Part shown: positions 29,801 to 42,240 of the stretch, in pieces
How positions within the stretch are numbered: position 1 is the first letter of the stretch
Layout of the letters: every line of letters begins with the position of its first letter
From: Serinus canaria
Lineage: Eukaryota; Chordata; Aves; Passeriformes; Fringillidae
NCBI RefSeq assembly: GCF_022539315.1
Contig: NC_066329.1
Span: 5,431,072-5,495,071 of the forward strand
Direction of reading: 5' to 3'
Length of the DNA stretch: 64,000 bases
Notes under the pieces: model-generated
What the model was told of the DNA's origin: nothing
Database searches by the model: none
The model's input: only the letters and a program-made list of their open reading frames with translations
Program-made: the position numbers and the translations under genes

Positions 29801-32800
29801 GCTCCAGTACTGCCATGCAGGATAGGGTGCTTTTAAACATGTCATCTGCCAAATACATTTTCTGACAGAAGGTGATCCCTGGGATGATCCTGGATCATAT
29901 CTGTATGAATGGAGTTAAGCATAGTTTGTAAGGGACCAAGACAGCAATATTTCAATAAGCAGACAGCAGATTACAGACAAGTGTCAAGGCTGATCTCAGC
30001 AGCTGCAATTAACTGTCTTTCCTTCAGTCTCTCCTGCACAGTTGTAAGAAGGGCCGCGTTTTCCTCCTGCTGATGAAGGTTGATTAGCAGTCAGGTGGGG
30101 AGAGGCTCTGGGGAAGGCATGATGCATTAATTAAATCACTTCTACCAGCTAAGTGATGACACTTTGATTTATAGCAGAGCTCATTCAACCAGACACTGGC
30201 ATTTCCTGGGCACCAAGATGAGGAAAAGCCAAGCTGGGAAGCAGGTGGGAGAAGAGGAGATGTGCACATAAAGGAATAAGAACAAATTGTGAAGTAAATG
30301 CCTGCAACTGATGGACTATTTTTTAAAAAGAATGCTGCAGGAGCAGTGGGAATGACCATGAAACATGAGCTGAAAATTAGTTAATTCATGTTGCTTTTTC
30401 ATTTAATTTGCATTTGTAAGAAAAGCTGCTTTAGGATAGTCTTGTAAAACTCTCTCAAACTAAACATAGTACATACTATTATTCCATAAGGCACATTTCA
30501 ACCTAACACATTCAGTTTGTGGCTCCAGACATGAGTCAGTGCTATTGAGCTTCAGGCACAACAGCAGCAAGCTCAGAAAGACAAGGCAGAAATCTCCAGA
30601 AGGCAGAGCAGGACAGTGATCCAGGGACCAGTTTCAGATGCGGTGCCCCAGCCCATTCCTGCTGCACCATCTGACAAGGCCAATGTCTCCTAAACACTGT
30701 GTTACAATTTCTCTCTCTGCCAAAGGGCGATAATGTTATTTCATCAACCTTTGTAGAGGGTTACCTTTATCCAACTTAATCCATTTTGTTTAGGATTTTG
30801 ACATTTGAAAAGGCTAACTTAAACAGCCTTCCTTTTAGAAAGCTTTTCTTCTGGTGACAAGTCTAGATAGTCTTCCTTGTAAACTTCATGGTCAGAAATC
30901 ACAAGCCTTCACAAAAGAGAAAATATTTCTACAGCCCAGAATCCAAAATAGGTCAAAATGTGATTATCAGTATAGTCATATTTCAGTCCCTTTTCTGAGT
31001 CAATCATGCTTTGGTAATTCTTTAATTACTTTTTCCTTGAAAGCTTAAGGAAGCATTTTAGAACACTTAGTACTTAAAATATTACACTTACTGTACTGGC
31101 CAGTGGTATTTTCTAGTAAAACATAACTTTGTATTTTTGAACACAAAGTTTTGTTTGCTCACAATATTGTATAGAGTGAACATCCTTCTTTTATCTTATC
31201 CTAAAGAGATGCAAATGTTTAGCAAGAATAATATTGGACCTCTTCCACCACACCAGGCCCAGCCTAGTTTCATACGTAAGGAGGTAAAATTTAAGGAAAA
31301 TATCAAGCAATTAGATTGACTCCAAAGTTGCATTCCTTTCAGTCTATATCCTTCTAGGTAACCTTTCAGTCTATATCCTTCTGTGTTGCTGGAGTAGACA
31401 GTGGCCTCAGACAGAACTAAAGCCATATCACAGCAGCTGCTTGTAAGAAGATTTAATAAAAAGTGAATTCTTATTCTCTAACCTTAACTAACAAGTAAAC
31501 AAAGGAAAACACAAACAAACTCTCTCTACTCATATGGCTTCCCTTGCAGTGACCAGTGGCAAAAGGACTGCTCTTATTGTAAATCAAATTCTGATCAGTA
31601 AAAGACCTCTTGAACCCCCTTGCTTGGCACATGTAGAATGTACATTTATCTCATGAACTTTGCTTATCTAAATTATATTTCTTCTTTAGGCAGAAAGCCC
31701 TGATGTGTTTCTGTAGAAAATTTCTACCTCTCAATGCTTCATCTTGTTTACAAATGCACTTACTGTTACCCTTGATAACATCTTGAACTTTCCTAGGACA
31801 CAACTTCCCCTTAGAACCTCCAAGTACTTTATGGCTAATTTACAGTGAGAGTCAGATATGAGAAAACCTTTTCCTGAAGCAGCAGGAACAAAGAAATTTG
31901 GGTCATAAAGGAGCTCCATAGCAGACCAGTACATAAATCAGTGTTCAACCAATCACATTTTTCCTTGTCAATGTTGTATAATGTAATTGGCTTCTTTTGC
32001 ATCATCAGCTCGTAATAACAAAAGACTTTATTTAACACTGAATTTGGTAGGTATCTAGGTGGGGGTGGGGAAAAAAGCTGGCTTGCTTTCAAATAGAGCC
32101 ACATGCATCTTCTTTTCATCATTAGAATAAATTTCCGGAGAGGTGAGCAGAGGTTTAGCTGCATGACTCTCATTAATGTTAACTTTATTTCAGTAATGAG
32201 GTGAAAGTACAATCACTGGAGCTAATATAATCAGAGTGATGAGACAAAAGTCTGCTGCTGTAAATACTGCCGAGGAATATGACATTGACAATCCTGATAG
32301 GCAAGGAAAAATAGGTGTCAGGAGCAAAATGATGCAGTGAGGGTAAAGACCATGCCTTTAGGTAAAATAGTACAGCTGAAAACTGCCAGGAGCTGTTGCA
32401 GTGATGTGAACACCCTGACACTGGTCACAGGTCCATCTGCAAGGTACTGAGCACAACAATCCTCAGCCTTACTGATTCCAAAAAAAGAAACTGAGGAAGC
32501 AGGGGGCAAAAATTCCTGTGCCCTCAAAAGTCATTTAGGAAGGATAAGGAGAATTAAGTAGTACTAAAAAAAGGAACGTTGAGATAAAACAAAACAGCAG
32601 GTATGGGAAATCAAAAGCTATTGTGACAGCCCCAGAATACAATCCCAGTAAAATATTGCACCAGAAAGACCTCAGACAATGAAAAGTGAGAGCACCATCG
32701 TGCCACTGCACTCCATTACTTTAGCTAATAGAATGATCTGAACTGAACAAGGCTGCGAAGATTTTTATAGTAATTAGCAAACCTGTTAGTGCCCATTTTT

Positions 32801-35800
32801 CTTCTGCACAACACATGAAAAAAAGAAAAGCAGATGCAGTTATTAGGGAAAAGTAACAGGGAAAAAAAAGTGAGAAGATGGGCAATGAGTTGGGTAACTC
32901 TGCAGAAATAAAAATAGTAATTACATATTTATATTACAAAACCAGAACACAAGGATTTTTAGCTTTACAATAAAAATAACATTGTAATACTCTAATAAAT
33001 ATACAGCACATAATCATCCACTTCCAAGTCCTACTAGAAGAGCAGGAACAGAGGTAACATAATGTATACATTCACTCTATATAATTCTTGCAACATTCAT
33101 TACCTCTGTAAGCAGCTCTGTATGACTTTATCCAGATACCATAAACACAGGGTTGTTTGTTTTTTCTTTAAATCATGTGGAACTTATCCACTGCAAGCTG
33201 TTTGTACTGAATCTATGAATTTTACTTATAGCTACAAATGTAGTGCATTTATAATGACATGAACAAGATGTGCCCTTTTCACTTGATTTCAGTGTCTTAC
33301 TGACCCTCTGGAGTGGAATTGCTCTGAACCTGCTGATGCCCAGCAGCAGATCTTGGTGGTAAGAACTCATACTTTTTGGGGTAAGACAAAGCATATCTGG
33401 GTTTGCCATCCTGGCTTGCTGCATTGTCCTAGTCATTGTTATTGCAGAAATCCAACCATTGCCAAAAGAACCCTGATCAATATGTCTTTGTTGTGTAGCC
33501 CTGAATTAACTACATCTCACTTTCCTTTGACAGCGACACAGATCACAGGCAGCTGCTGCTTCCCCTATGAGAAACACGGATTCTGGAAAGCATATTCATT
33601 ATCTGGCTGTTAAAAGCAATGGAGCATGCAAGCCTCACCCTGCCTGGGTTACCTGAGACATCAACAGCTCCCTTTGATTAAGTGGCTGCCAGCTAGTCAC
33701 CTTCTCACTCTAACCTTGATGTGGCAGCACTGTGACAAGTGCATACAGTGTAATATCACAAAATGTTCACAAATAGATAGCTTAATTTGTTTTAATAGCC
33801 CGGTCCCTTGCAGCATTTCAGCAGCAAACTCTGGGTTTGAGGACAGAATATATCAGCTCTTTACATGGAACTTACCTGCAAGCCAGCTGGCAGGAAGCCA
33901 AGGAGAATCCTGAGAGGTCCAAAGCTCTCAGTCTTTACCCAGCTTACAGCACTTAATAAATTCCAAAGGAATTCCACCCACCCCCAGCTGCACCATTTTT
34001 AAGTTGCAGGACTTGGGATCTGAAATACTGACTTTAAAAAATTACAGCTTCTTAATAGATCCCCTGTAGCTGAGTATTACTTGTGTATCAAAAATACCCT
34101 CGAACCTGAATGTATTTCTATTTCATAATCAGAAACAAGTAAGACACCACACGTTGAAGTTTGATTTTTATTTCTCTCGTCTTGCAGTCACTGTCAGTCG
34201 CCAACTCCCACAATGTTTTCATGGGTCTGAGAACACTTGTGGGGTTTTTTTTTTTGAGCTGCTGGAGTAAGATTGTTATGAGTTTTTACACAAGTAAGAA
34301 GAATTCAACCTCTGCAATTGTAAAGAGGAACTCAGAACTCTGAGACTTCATTGGTCCATCTTCAGATGATAAACAAGCACATTCTCAGTTATTTTTAAAT
34401 TTTGCATTATTTTAGAAGTGGACCTGGCACACAATTGCTGAATACTTAATGTTAGAACTCTGAACATTTGACATTGCTGTTTGAGTTCATGTATCACCTG
34501 CAAATCATTTCACTTCCAACTGCCAAGCTTTTAAAAACAGGAATATACAAGATACAGGGAGAAGCCAGCCTGAATTTAAAAAAAAGCAGGACAGGATAAA
34601 AGCCTGTTGAGCACTGAGAACTAGTCTTCCCAGACATCATTAAGCAAAGCAGGAGAACATTGTTTATATATATTTATATAAAATAATTACTTTCCAGCAT
34701 AGGGCTGGGTTTCCATGCATCAAGATGAAGGTTCATGAGCACAACTAACCTGGGCTCATTTATAGATAACAACAAAAATTTTAAGTACCTACTAAAGGGA
34801 AAAAAGCTTAACTGATGCTGGTGCTATTTTGATATTATAAAAGGTTCTAAATATAAACTTATCACAGTAATTATTCAGATCAGATAGCATGTACACCTTT
34901 CCATAAATAATTTATCTCCTGCAAGCAAACCTAATCTGCTGCTGGAAGCAGGCTGGGATATTGGAATGAGGACAAATGCTTTCTTTAGCAACATAGGGGT
35001 TTTCAGCAACTTTCAAGCAAGTTTACAACTCCTATAGCTGAAAAAGTAAATGCATGTTTATCAAAGCAAAATCCATATATTTGAGATGTTTTTGCTTAGC
35101 GGGATCCAGGTCCAAGATCTGAGTTTTTAGGGACAAATGTAACATAAATGGGAAAATTCATACTCTGTTTCACAGCCCAGTGGATGGCACAGGTGTAAAG
35201 AAACAAGTTTTCTCTCCTGAAATTTTAGATGTGTGCACCTTTAACACAGATTGCAACCATGGCAGTATGAAATTATGCACAAATATACAAAGTAAAGGGA
35301 GACTGAGACAATGGAAAGGTGCCACAGGTAGCACCAGATCCATGTGGAGGTGAAGAGAAATTGAGGAGGGGGAGAAAAAGGAGATATGCCCTCTTTTATC
35401 AAAAACAAGGAGTGCTTTTCTTTAAAAAACAACTCTATTTCTAGGACGGGGAATTCCCACTATCCTGTTTCAGACTTCAGTAACTACAGCTGAGAGAGAG
35501 CTAAGGCAAAGCAGGGAAAGGGAGAACAGACAGAGGGGCTTGAGGAAAGGAGTAAAGAAAAAGAGAAACAAAAGCATTCAATGAGCTAAGAGGATAAAAA
35601 TGAAAGCAGGTTTAGGGGTGGCAGGAGGTTGAAAAGCAAATTTACATCAATGAGGGGCTGGAAAAAGTAAAGTCAGGCTGAGGGGCTGGGCCAGCCCCAC
35701 AGGGCAGGTCCAGTTCTGAGCCCCACACAGAGGTTAACACTTAAAACACATTAAAATATGGTCTTTAAACCAAAAATGACCCTGCAGGAAGCTTGTTGGG

Positions 35801-36076
35801 CTGCAGGCAGTGTAGGGGAAGTGTAAGCAAAGCTACAGCTGAGACAGGGACAAGGCAGCACTTGAACGTGGCATGGCCGCCACCTCCCTCAGCCTCACCT
35901 CAGCATCCCTGGTGGGCCGCGGGCTGCTTCAGTGCCTGGCCACAGTCCGGGCATGGTCGTGGAATTCCGTGAGCCATAGGACACCTCTGTGAGGGTGACA
36001 CACTCCGTCCTGTCTGGCAGCTTCATCCCACGATGAGTTTGTCACAGCAGCTCCATGCCAGGGGGGCCATGGGGGC
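26858..36076. other. Gene-poor non-coding DNA
   Basis: No supported gene. It contains one small tandem duplication (31335-31382). Just before the minisatellite, at 35.85-36.05 kb, there is a short GC-richer patch with several CpGs. I could not link that patch to any gene. Confidence 0.6.
31335..31382. repeat. 27-bp direct tandem duplication
   Basis: A 21-base unit beginning cctttcagtctatatcc occurs at 31335 and again at 31362, a period of 27 bases, with both copies identical over the unit. Confidence 0.9.
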
Positions 36077-36440
36077 TGTGGGTGCGTGAGGGGAAAAAGG
36101 GAAATGGACCCGGGGGTGCTTGAGGGGAAAAAGGGAAATGGACCCGGGGGTGCGTGAGGGGAAAAAGGGAAATGGACCCGGGGGTGCGTGAGGGGAAAAA
36201 GGCGGGAAACGGACCCGGGGGTGCGTGAGGGGAAAAAGGCAGGAAACGGACCCCAGGCTGCATTGGGGGGATAAAGGTGGGAAATAGGGGCCTGGGGTGT
36301 GCGAGCGGGAAAAGGCAGGAAACTAGGACTGGGGATGCATGACGGGAAAAATTATAGGAAACAGGGCTGGGGGTGCATGAGGGGAAAAAAGGCAGGAAAT
36401 GTGATCAGGGGTGTGTGAGGGGATAAAAGGCAGGACGGTC
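36077..36440. repeat. Minisatellite, about 35-bp unit
   Basis: About ten head-to-tail units of the form gggtgcgtgaggggaaaaag followed by ggaaa and a ggacccgg-type end. The first four or five units (36077-36250) are nearly identical. Units to the right diverge (ggataaagg, gcgggaaaagg, gacgggaaaa) but keep period and order. The strand written is G-rich, with many GGG or GGGG runs. The apparent minus-strand open frame across it is a by-product of the repeat. Confidence 0.93.
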
Positions 36441-36567
36441 CCCTAGTACCCTCAGAGTGCACTGTAGTGCCCCATCAGGTGTGAGGAGACCTACCACCAC
36501 AGCCCAGGCAGCAGCTGCTGGGCAAATCTATCCAATTCCTACCCCTACTGAGAGGGTCAGGGGAATT

Positions 36568-36690
36568 ATAATAATTATTAGGTCTAGTAATTATTATAAT
36601 AATTATTATTATAATTATTAGAACTAATATAATAATATAATAATTATAATAATTATTAGTTCTAATAATTATTATAATAATTATTAGAAC
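36568..36690. repeat. Palindromic AT-rich repeat
   Basis: About 120 bases made almost only of taat, attat and aataat words. The right end, 36659-36690, is a perfect 32-base inverted repeat starting gttctaataatt and ending in its complement. Imperfect partners of the same word occur from 36583 and 36610. It could extrude a hairpin. Confidence 0.88.
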
Positions 36691-36706
36691 GACTAATATT
36701 GTTGTT

Positions 36707-37217
36707 CACAGAATCACTGAATAACAGTTTGGGAGGAGATCACCCAGTCCAAACCCTCGCCCAGGCAGGGTTACATGGAGCAGGTGACACAAGAAGGTGT
36801 CCAGGTGGGTTTGGAATGTCTCCAGAGATGCAGACTCCAGGCCCTCCCTGGGTACTGTTCCAGTGCTTTGCCACCTTCCATGGAAAAAACGTCTTCCTCA
36901 CATTGAGATGGAGCCTCTTGTGTTTCATTTTACAGCCATTGCTTCTTTTCCTGTTACTGCGCACCACTGAAAAGAGTCTGGCACCATCCTCTGACATCCC
37001 TTGGAGACATTTATATGCATTAATGAGATCTCCTCTTAATCTTCTGTAGAATAAACAGGCCCAGCTCCCTCAGTGTCTCCTCCTAAGCAAGTTGCTTCAG
37101 ACCCCTCTTCTTCTTTGTGGTCTCCTCTGGACCCTCTCCAGTAGCTCCTTGTCTTTCTTGAGCTGTGGAGACCAGAATAGAACCCAGTACTCCAGACATG
37201 GCCTCACTTGGGCCGAT
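36707..37217 (-). mobile_element. CR1 LINE 3' region, antisense
   Basis: Read on the + strand it is the complement of a CR1 3' end: cacagaatcactgaat at the left, cacccagtccaaaccctcgc, ccaggccctccctggg, then gagatctcctcttaatcttc, ggcccagctccctcagtgtc, and cccagtactccagacatgg at the right. About 510 bases survive. No intact reading frame is present. It abuts the AT palindrome on the left and an ATT microsatellite on the right. Confidence 0.9.
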
Positions 37218-37260
37218 ATTATTACTATTATTATTATTATTATTATAATTATTATTACTC
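37218..37260. repeat. (ATT)n microsatellite
   Basis: A run of att or tta triplets with two interruptions, directly against the 5' side of the antisense CR1 copy. Confidence 0.9.
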
Positions 37261-40200
37261 AGTTATCAATGAGGCTACCCCTCTGTCATGTCTCTTTTTT
37301 CACATTAGCACACAGGATTACCCAAGAGATTCTTTAAAACCCAGGCAGTCCTCACAGAGAAGTTTATTTTGTAGGTTATTTTAGATAGCCATTTAGGAAT
37401 TCCAGACACACACTCCATGTTTTTTCCTGGAGCAATGCAATGACTCGTGTCCTGTAGTCATAGGTTTGCCTGCCTTTCACCGAAGGGAATTCAGCTCCAG
37501 GGGCCATGTGCCAGCCCAGTTCCATGGAGAGGAACCAGCCTTTCTCCAAAGGCTGTGGTAACCTCTGCTGGCAGCTGCTGGCTGCTACACCAGCTAAGAT
37601 GTTATTAAAGGGGAGCTTGTACTTAAGTAGACAAAAAGGCATCAGAAGAGGTATTTCATATCTCCTTATTCATACTTCAGTATGCATTTGCTGCTACAGA
37701 GGATTGGAGCTTTTTATTTGAATGTGTATTTTTAAAGCTTCAGTGATTTAAATAAATTAAGACCCTGTTCATCCAAGTATGAACATGTTTATTTCCTCAG
37801 ACAGTGCAGCTTTTATTACCAAGCAGGTCTGTAACTGTAGTTTGCAGCTAATCTACATTATTCTGTTTGAAGATGTGGATACACCATCGAGTGTCATCTG
37901 ACATACCTGAGGGATGCATTTTATGCATAGGATAATGTCAATAATGCTACTTCTTCTTCAGTGTTTAAACAAACATGTCACACTTGTGACTTATAAGCAA
38001 CTCTGTCCCACTTCTTCAAATGGTGATATTTCAGATCTGTGTAAGACAGGTACTATTCACATCAAAAGGTACATTAAAGGCTCCAGGTGAGGCCATGGTC
38101 ATAAGCTGAAGGAACTACAAATGTTGTCTTTTTGCTCTGAGAAGTTTAAAATCTAAACAGATTTTGGGCAGGACAGGAACAAAATGCAGGCAATGGATAT
38201 AGGATTCTGATTTATCTGAATTCCTATTAGTGTCCCTTACTCTGTAGGTGCATGCAGAGAGATGGGTTTTACTGGAAGCTTCTATCACATTGGCAAGGAA
38301 TCAGGTGCCTGTCTTCCTTTCAACTATTACCAGTAGAAACAGATTGTCACCTCTTCCATGGAAAACCTAACATTTGCCTCCCATTCTATTTGCAGCTATA
38401 GTAGTCTTCAATCTTCTTAATTGAAATACTTAATAGAAAAGCTTCTATGAGGCAAGATTTCAGCCAGAATTAATTTAATTTTATCTACTCTGCAGGTTTC
38501 AGTTATTTTACCATAGCTGAAACAGCAGCCCACAGCAACAAACATGCTTCAGTCTAAAGCATCCTGAGAATTCTTGCTTAAGACACATACTTCTAATCTA
38601 CCAAAACCATGATTTCTAAGAAAAATCTGTGGCCACACAACTGCCTCAAAATGGAAAACATTGTGTAGACAATGTGCATGTTGCTACAAGTCAGACCTTA
38701 ATTGACCAAAAATATTAGATAGAGCTGTCTGTTTAATTAGACACGGATCAAAAATGAAGAACTAAGTACTTTCCCATCATTCCCTGCAGGTTTTGAAGTT
38801 GGCATTTCTCCTCTCTGTATATAGTTAGCTGTTTGCCTCGGGTTGTAAAGAAATGCAGAGGGCTGTTATTAAAGCACTGATAATTTGCTGAACTCCATCT
38901 TTTGTGGAACTTGCTGAGTTAGAAAATTCCTTTTCACCTCCTCCCCCATCCCTCCTTGACTAGAATTGAACTGAAGAACAAATATCACATTATGGTGCTA
39001 GGTAAAAGGATTAACTGTGTTTGCAGTTAAGTGACTAGCACAAGACAGAACAAATCCTACAGCTCAAACCTGTCCAGCTAAATGATGAGGGAAATAAAAA
39101 AAGCATTTGCTTTTTAAAAGAATATCAGAACAAAGACTCATGTTTAGGATTTGCTGTGCTTTAGTTCTTAATATTCAGAAATTGACTCTCATTATAGTTT
39201 GTTAGAAAGTTTTACAAGCCTGGAGATAAAGAATTGCCACTGCAATGAGAGAGATTCTGAGAATGCAGAAAACAGGAGGCCAACTCTTCAACTGTTCAGT
39301 GGAGGGCTCAACTCAGAGGTCTGCATTTCAGCACTCCAGCCCCTGACAGGAAGGATTTTTATCTAGTTCTCCATGTAGCATCCTAGTGAAGCAGTAGTGG
39401 GTTCTTTCAAGGCCAGTGGCTCAAGTTAAAATTCAGCAAAGCTGGCAGTTAGAACCTTCCCCTTCTGCCACAGATAGCTGTTTCCAAATTGGTACAGCTA
39501 AATTCTATATCTGTTCCTCATTACATGTCAACTGCTACCATTTTTCACTAGCATTAATATTCTTGTAAACTACAGGAATCAGGCAGTATAGAACCCATCC
39601 AATTATCCCCAGCACTGACCTCAGTGAAGATAAGCAGAGCTACTTCTCCATCAGGTGCTCTCATTAAATCTGCTGCCAAACACATCAAACAGCCCAGTCT
39701 CTCAGCTGACAAATAAAAAGGAGATGTCAGACACCCACAGAATCACCAGGCTTTTTGCAAGAGGGATGGACATCACTTAAAACACATAGAAGTATTATCA
39801 GGAAGCACAAATTTTGACATTTCTCATAATATCTTCCCAACATGAAGCAATCATTTGCATACCTTCCCCTGCTTGATCCACTTTTGCAAAGGGTCTGATC
39901 TTTCTGTTAATCACTGATAGAAGCATGCTCTTGTCTTATATTAAATTGACATAGATTTTCTGTTTGCCTCTACTTACTTGCCTTTTTTAGACATATTCAA
40001 GTCCTTCTCTGCTCCACAACATTCTTCAAGCTTATTTTTTGGTACAGCTGCTTTGTAGTTCAAAGAAAGACATGAGAAGAGGCAATATTTTGGAACATAA
40101 ATTTTTAATGATTTAACATGTACAGACACTGGTTGAACAGCACTACCAAGGAAGAAGGACGCAGTTTCTGTCCCATTGAATGGACAAAGGTCACAATGCA

Positions 40201-41093
40201 CTTCTGAACTCATCCTGGTTTTCTAGGAGAGAAAAGGGCCAGGAATTCCCACAAAGTTGTCCAAATCACATTCGTTCTTATGACTTCTTACAATTACTGC
40301 TTCACGCAGTGGTATCACCTGCTAAGGAATTAATACCAAGTTGGGAAAAAAAAGCAAGAGCAAGCCATCAGCATCATGACCTCATCAGCCATGGTGCAAA
40401 CACATGTAGTGCTGAATGTGTCTCAGCGGGACTGATATGATAGACCAAGCTGATGGCCTTCCCTAGGGAAAATTATTATGAAGTGCTGAAAAGGGGTGAG
40501 GAATCCGTTTAACACTGAAAAGTGAAGCAACCTCTGCTACCCTCTGAAGACAGCATTTCACACTGCATCCTCACTCTGCTGCAGCAAGTTGCCGTAAGAT
40601 GGCAGCAAAGGGGAGACAGATTTTCAGTTGGATAAACTGCAAAGGCTAAAGCTCTCAAGCTTTTGGAAAAACAAGATTTCCAAGACAATCTGCTGACAGA
40701 ACCATTATTTCACTTGACTTCTGGGAAAGAACAACGAAAACAATGCAAGTAGATTTTTATCTGATGACTGCTACTACTTGTTTATATCATTTGCAATTGC
40801 AATAGCATTCTACAGATCTTTTGCAGCAGGATCCTCCACCACTGTTTGTTTTCTGTGGTTTTTATCTTCAGCACTTCTGTAGACAGATTTTCATCTATAT
40901 TTTCATTTAATTTTTATTTTATGCAGTTTAGGCAAGCATACACAAAGTCAAAACTATGTGGGAGATGAATGGGACGAAACCAAGAGAAATGAGGCTCTGC
41001 ATATAGACAGGAACAGCACTGTTTAGTCTTGGGGACCAGAAATGTAGTCAGCATTATAAAATTCCTCTACCCACCTTTTCTGTGTTGCATGGT
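37261..41093. other. Non-coding DNA between CR1 and the IGLV array
   Basis: No gene, RNA or large repeat supported. Composition is still AT-rich, like the rest of the left part. Confidence 0.55.
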
Positions 41094-41308
41094 CTTTAGA
41101 AGGAGAGAGTTGAAACTGCAGCTTTAGAGAGCTAGGAGCAACTGTGGGAGAATCAAGGCTGTTGTAGTCATTCTGACCAGGCCACAATTCCAGAGTATGT
41201 CAAGTATGACCAACAGCAAATCAAAAGCATTGTGACTTTAGCTGAGCTCGTGCAACACATTAAGCACAAAGGAGGGCTTGCACTGTTTCCTGATGTCTAA
41301 TTACTTCA
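41094..41308 (+). pseudogene. Possible decayed exon, unidentified
   Basis: A pyrimidine-led acceptor-like site (gcatggtctttag) precedes a frame open for about 72 codons except for one internal TAG. It reads through a segment with a soluble-protein composition (IPEYVKYDQQQIKSIV then TLAELVQHIKHKGG) and ends at TAA near 41308. I do not recognise the protein and see no flanking exons. Random frames of this length are common in this window, so it may be chance. Confidence 0.2.
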
Positions 41309-41330
41309 TGCACAAGGACATCACTAAATG

Positions 41331-42240
41331 GGTGTGTGGGGCTGGCCAGGCTGGGCACTTACCCTTGTGCTCCAGGGGCTTCAGGATGCAGAGCCCTTCT
41401 GTTCCCTGTAGTGCTGCTGACAAGGAAAAGAGTCACTGGTGCAGGGGCAGTGCCTGCAGGTGTTGTGGCACCTCAGCCCTGGTGGGGGACCATGGGCTTG
41501 GCTGGGGCAGCTGCAGGTACAGAGCCCTGCACAGAAGATCCTGCATGAGAAGAGAGTGGCTGGAAGAGCTGAGCTGCCTCAGGGGAGCTGCCTCAGTAGG
41601 TGGGTGACACCAGGGTTGCAGGCTGGATGAATGTGGCAGCAGAGGATGCATTGGCAAGGTAGGGTAAAAAATGTTCCTGCCATCCCTTGACATGGAACTT
41701 GGCTAAAATTGAGGCGCCTTTGCCCACACACCTCAATCCACCTGTGTGTAGTCCTGTGGCTCATGAAGCACACTGGCTTCTGGTGTCCTGGCTTGGAGCA
41801 GGACCTGTTTTTCCTAGCTGAGTGTCCAAGGGAGCAGGTGGCCTGGAGTTACCTTGCTCCATTGATGGGCTAGAAAGACAAAAAGCAGTGGGACAAAAGC
41901 TGTCAGGAGATCTTAGGGGACACATTTCTATGGAGAGCCTATGTCAGGTAGGCTGGCACATAAGAGGCTGTTGGGTGCCACAGCACAGCCCCATCACTGT
42001 GAGGACATGGAGCTGATGGGATGACATTGTGGCCTGGGCCCCTCCTCTCCTGGCAGTGCTCACCACATCACAGGTGCCATAGACTGACATTCTGACTTGG
42101 CATTCTGACTTGCCAAGCCAGAATGGGGCCTTTGGGCACAGGGACCCCATCCTGCTGCCCAGGCAGGCCTGTGCTCCTGGGACACTGACTGACCCCCATC
42201 TTCTCCCCTCTCTTCTCTCCTTCTCCAGGTTCCCTGGTCC
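41331..42240. repeat. Array-edge duplicated block, copy A (partner 52437-53230)
   Basis: From gtgtggggctggccaggctg onward, this interval matches 52437-53230 through the promoter-side flank, leader relic and intron, up to the V exon (psiV1 here, psiV15 in the partner). Main differences are a 20-bp tandem duplication in the partner and extra bases here near 41480 and 41580. It marks the left edge of IGLV-related DNA. The open frames on both strands are not conserved as coding. Confidence 0.88.
42029..42073 (+). pseudogene. psiV1 leader exon relic
   Basis: Aligns with the avian V-lambda leader (Ala-Trp-Ala-Pro, Leu-Leu-Ala-Val-Leu) and ends at a CAG|GT donor. The start codon is GTG, not ATG. 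One base is missing near ctcaccacatca relative to other leaders, which shifts the end of the exon. Confidence 0.8.

Noticed and set aside
36042..36263. Minus-strand frame with a repeating Pro/Phe-rich peptide
   Set aside because: Produced by translating the 35-bp minisatellite; the frame drifts because the period is not a multiple of three throughout.
36077..36440. CRISPR-like array
   Set aside because: Tandem units abut with no unique spacers, and this is vertebrate nuclear DNA.
36699..37049. Open frames in 36.7-37.3 kb as a gene
   Set aside because: The DNA is an antisense CR1 3' region, which explains the frames.
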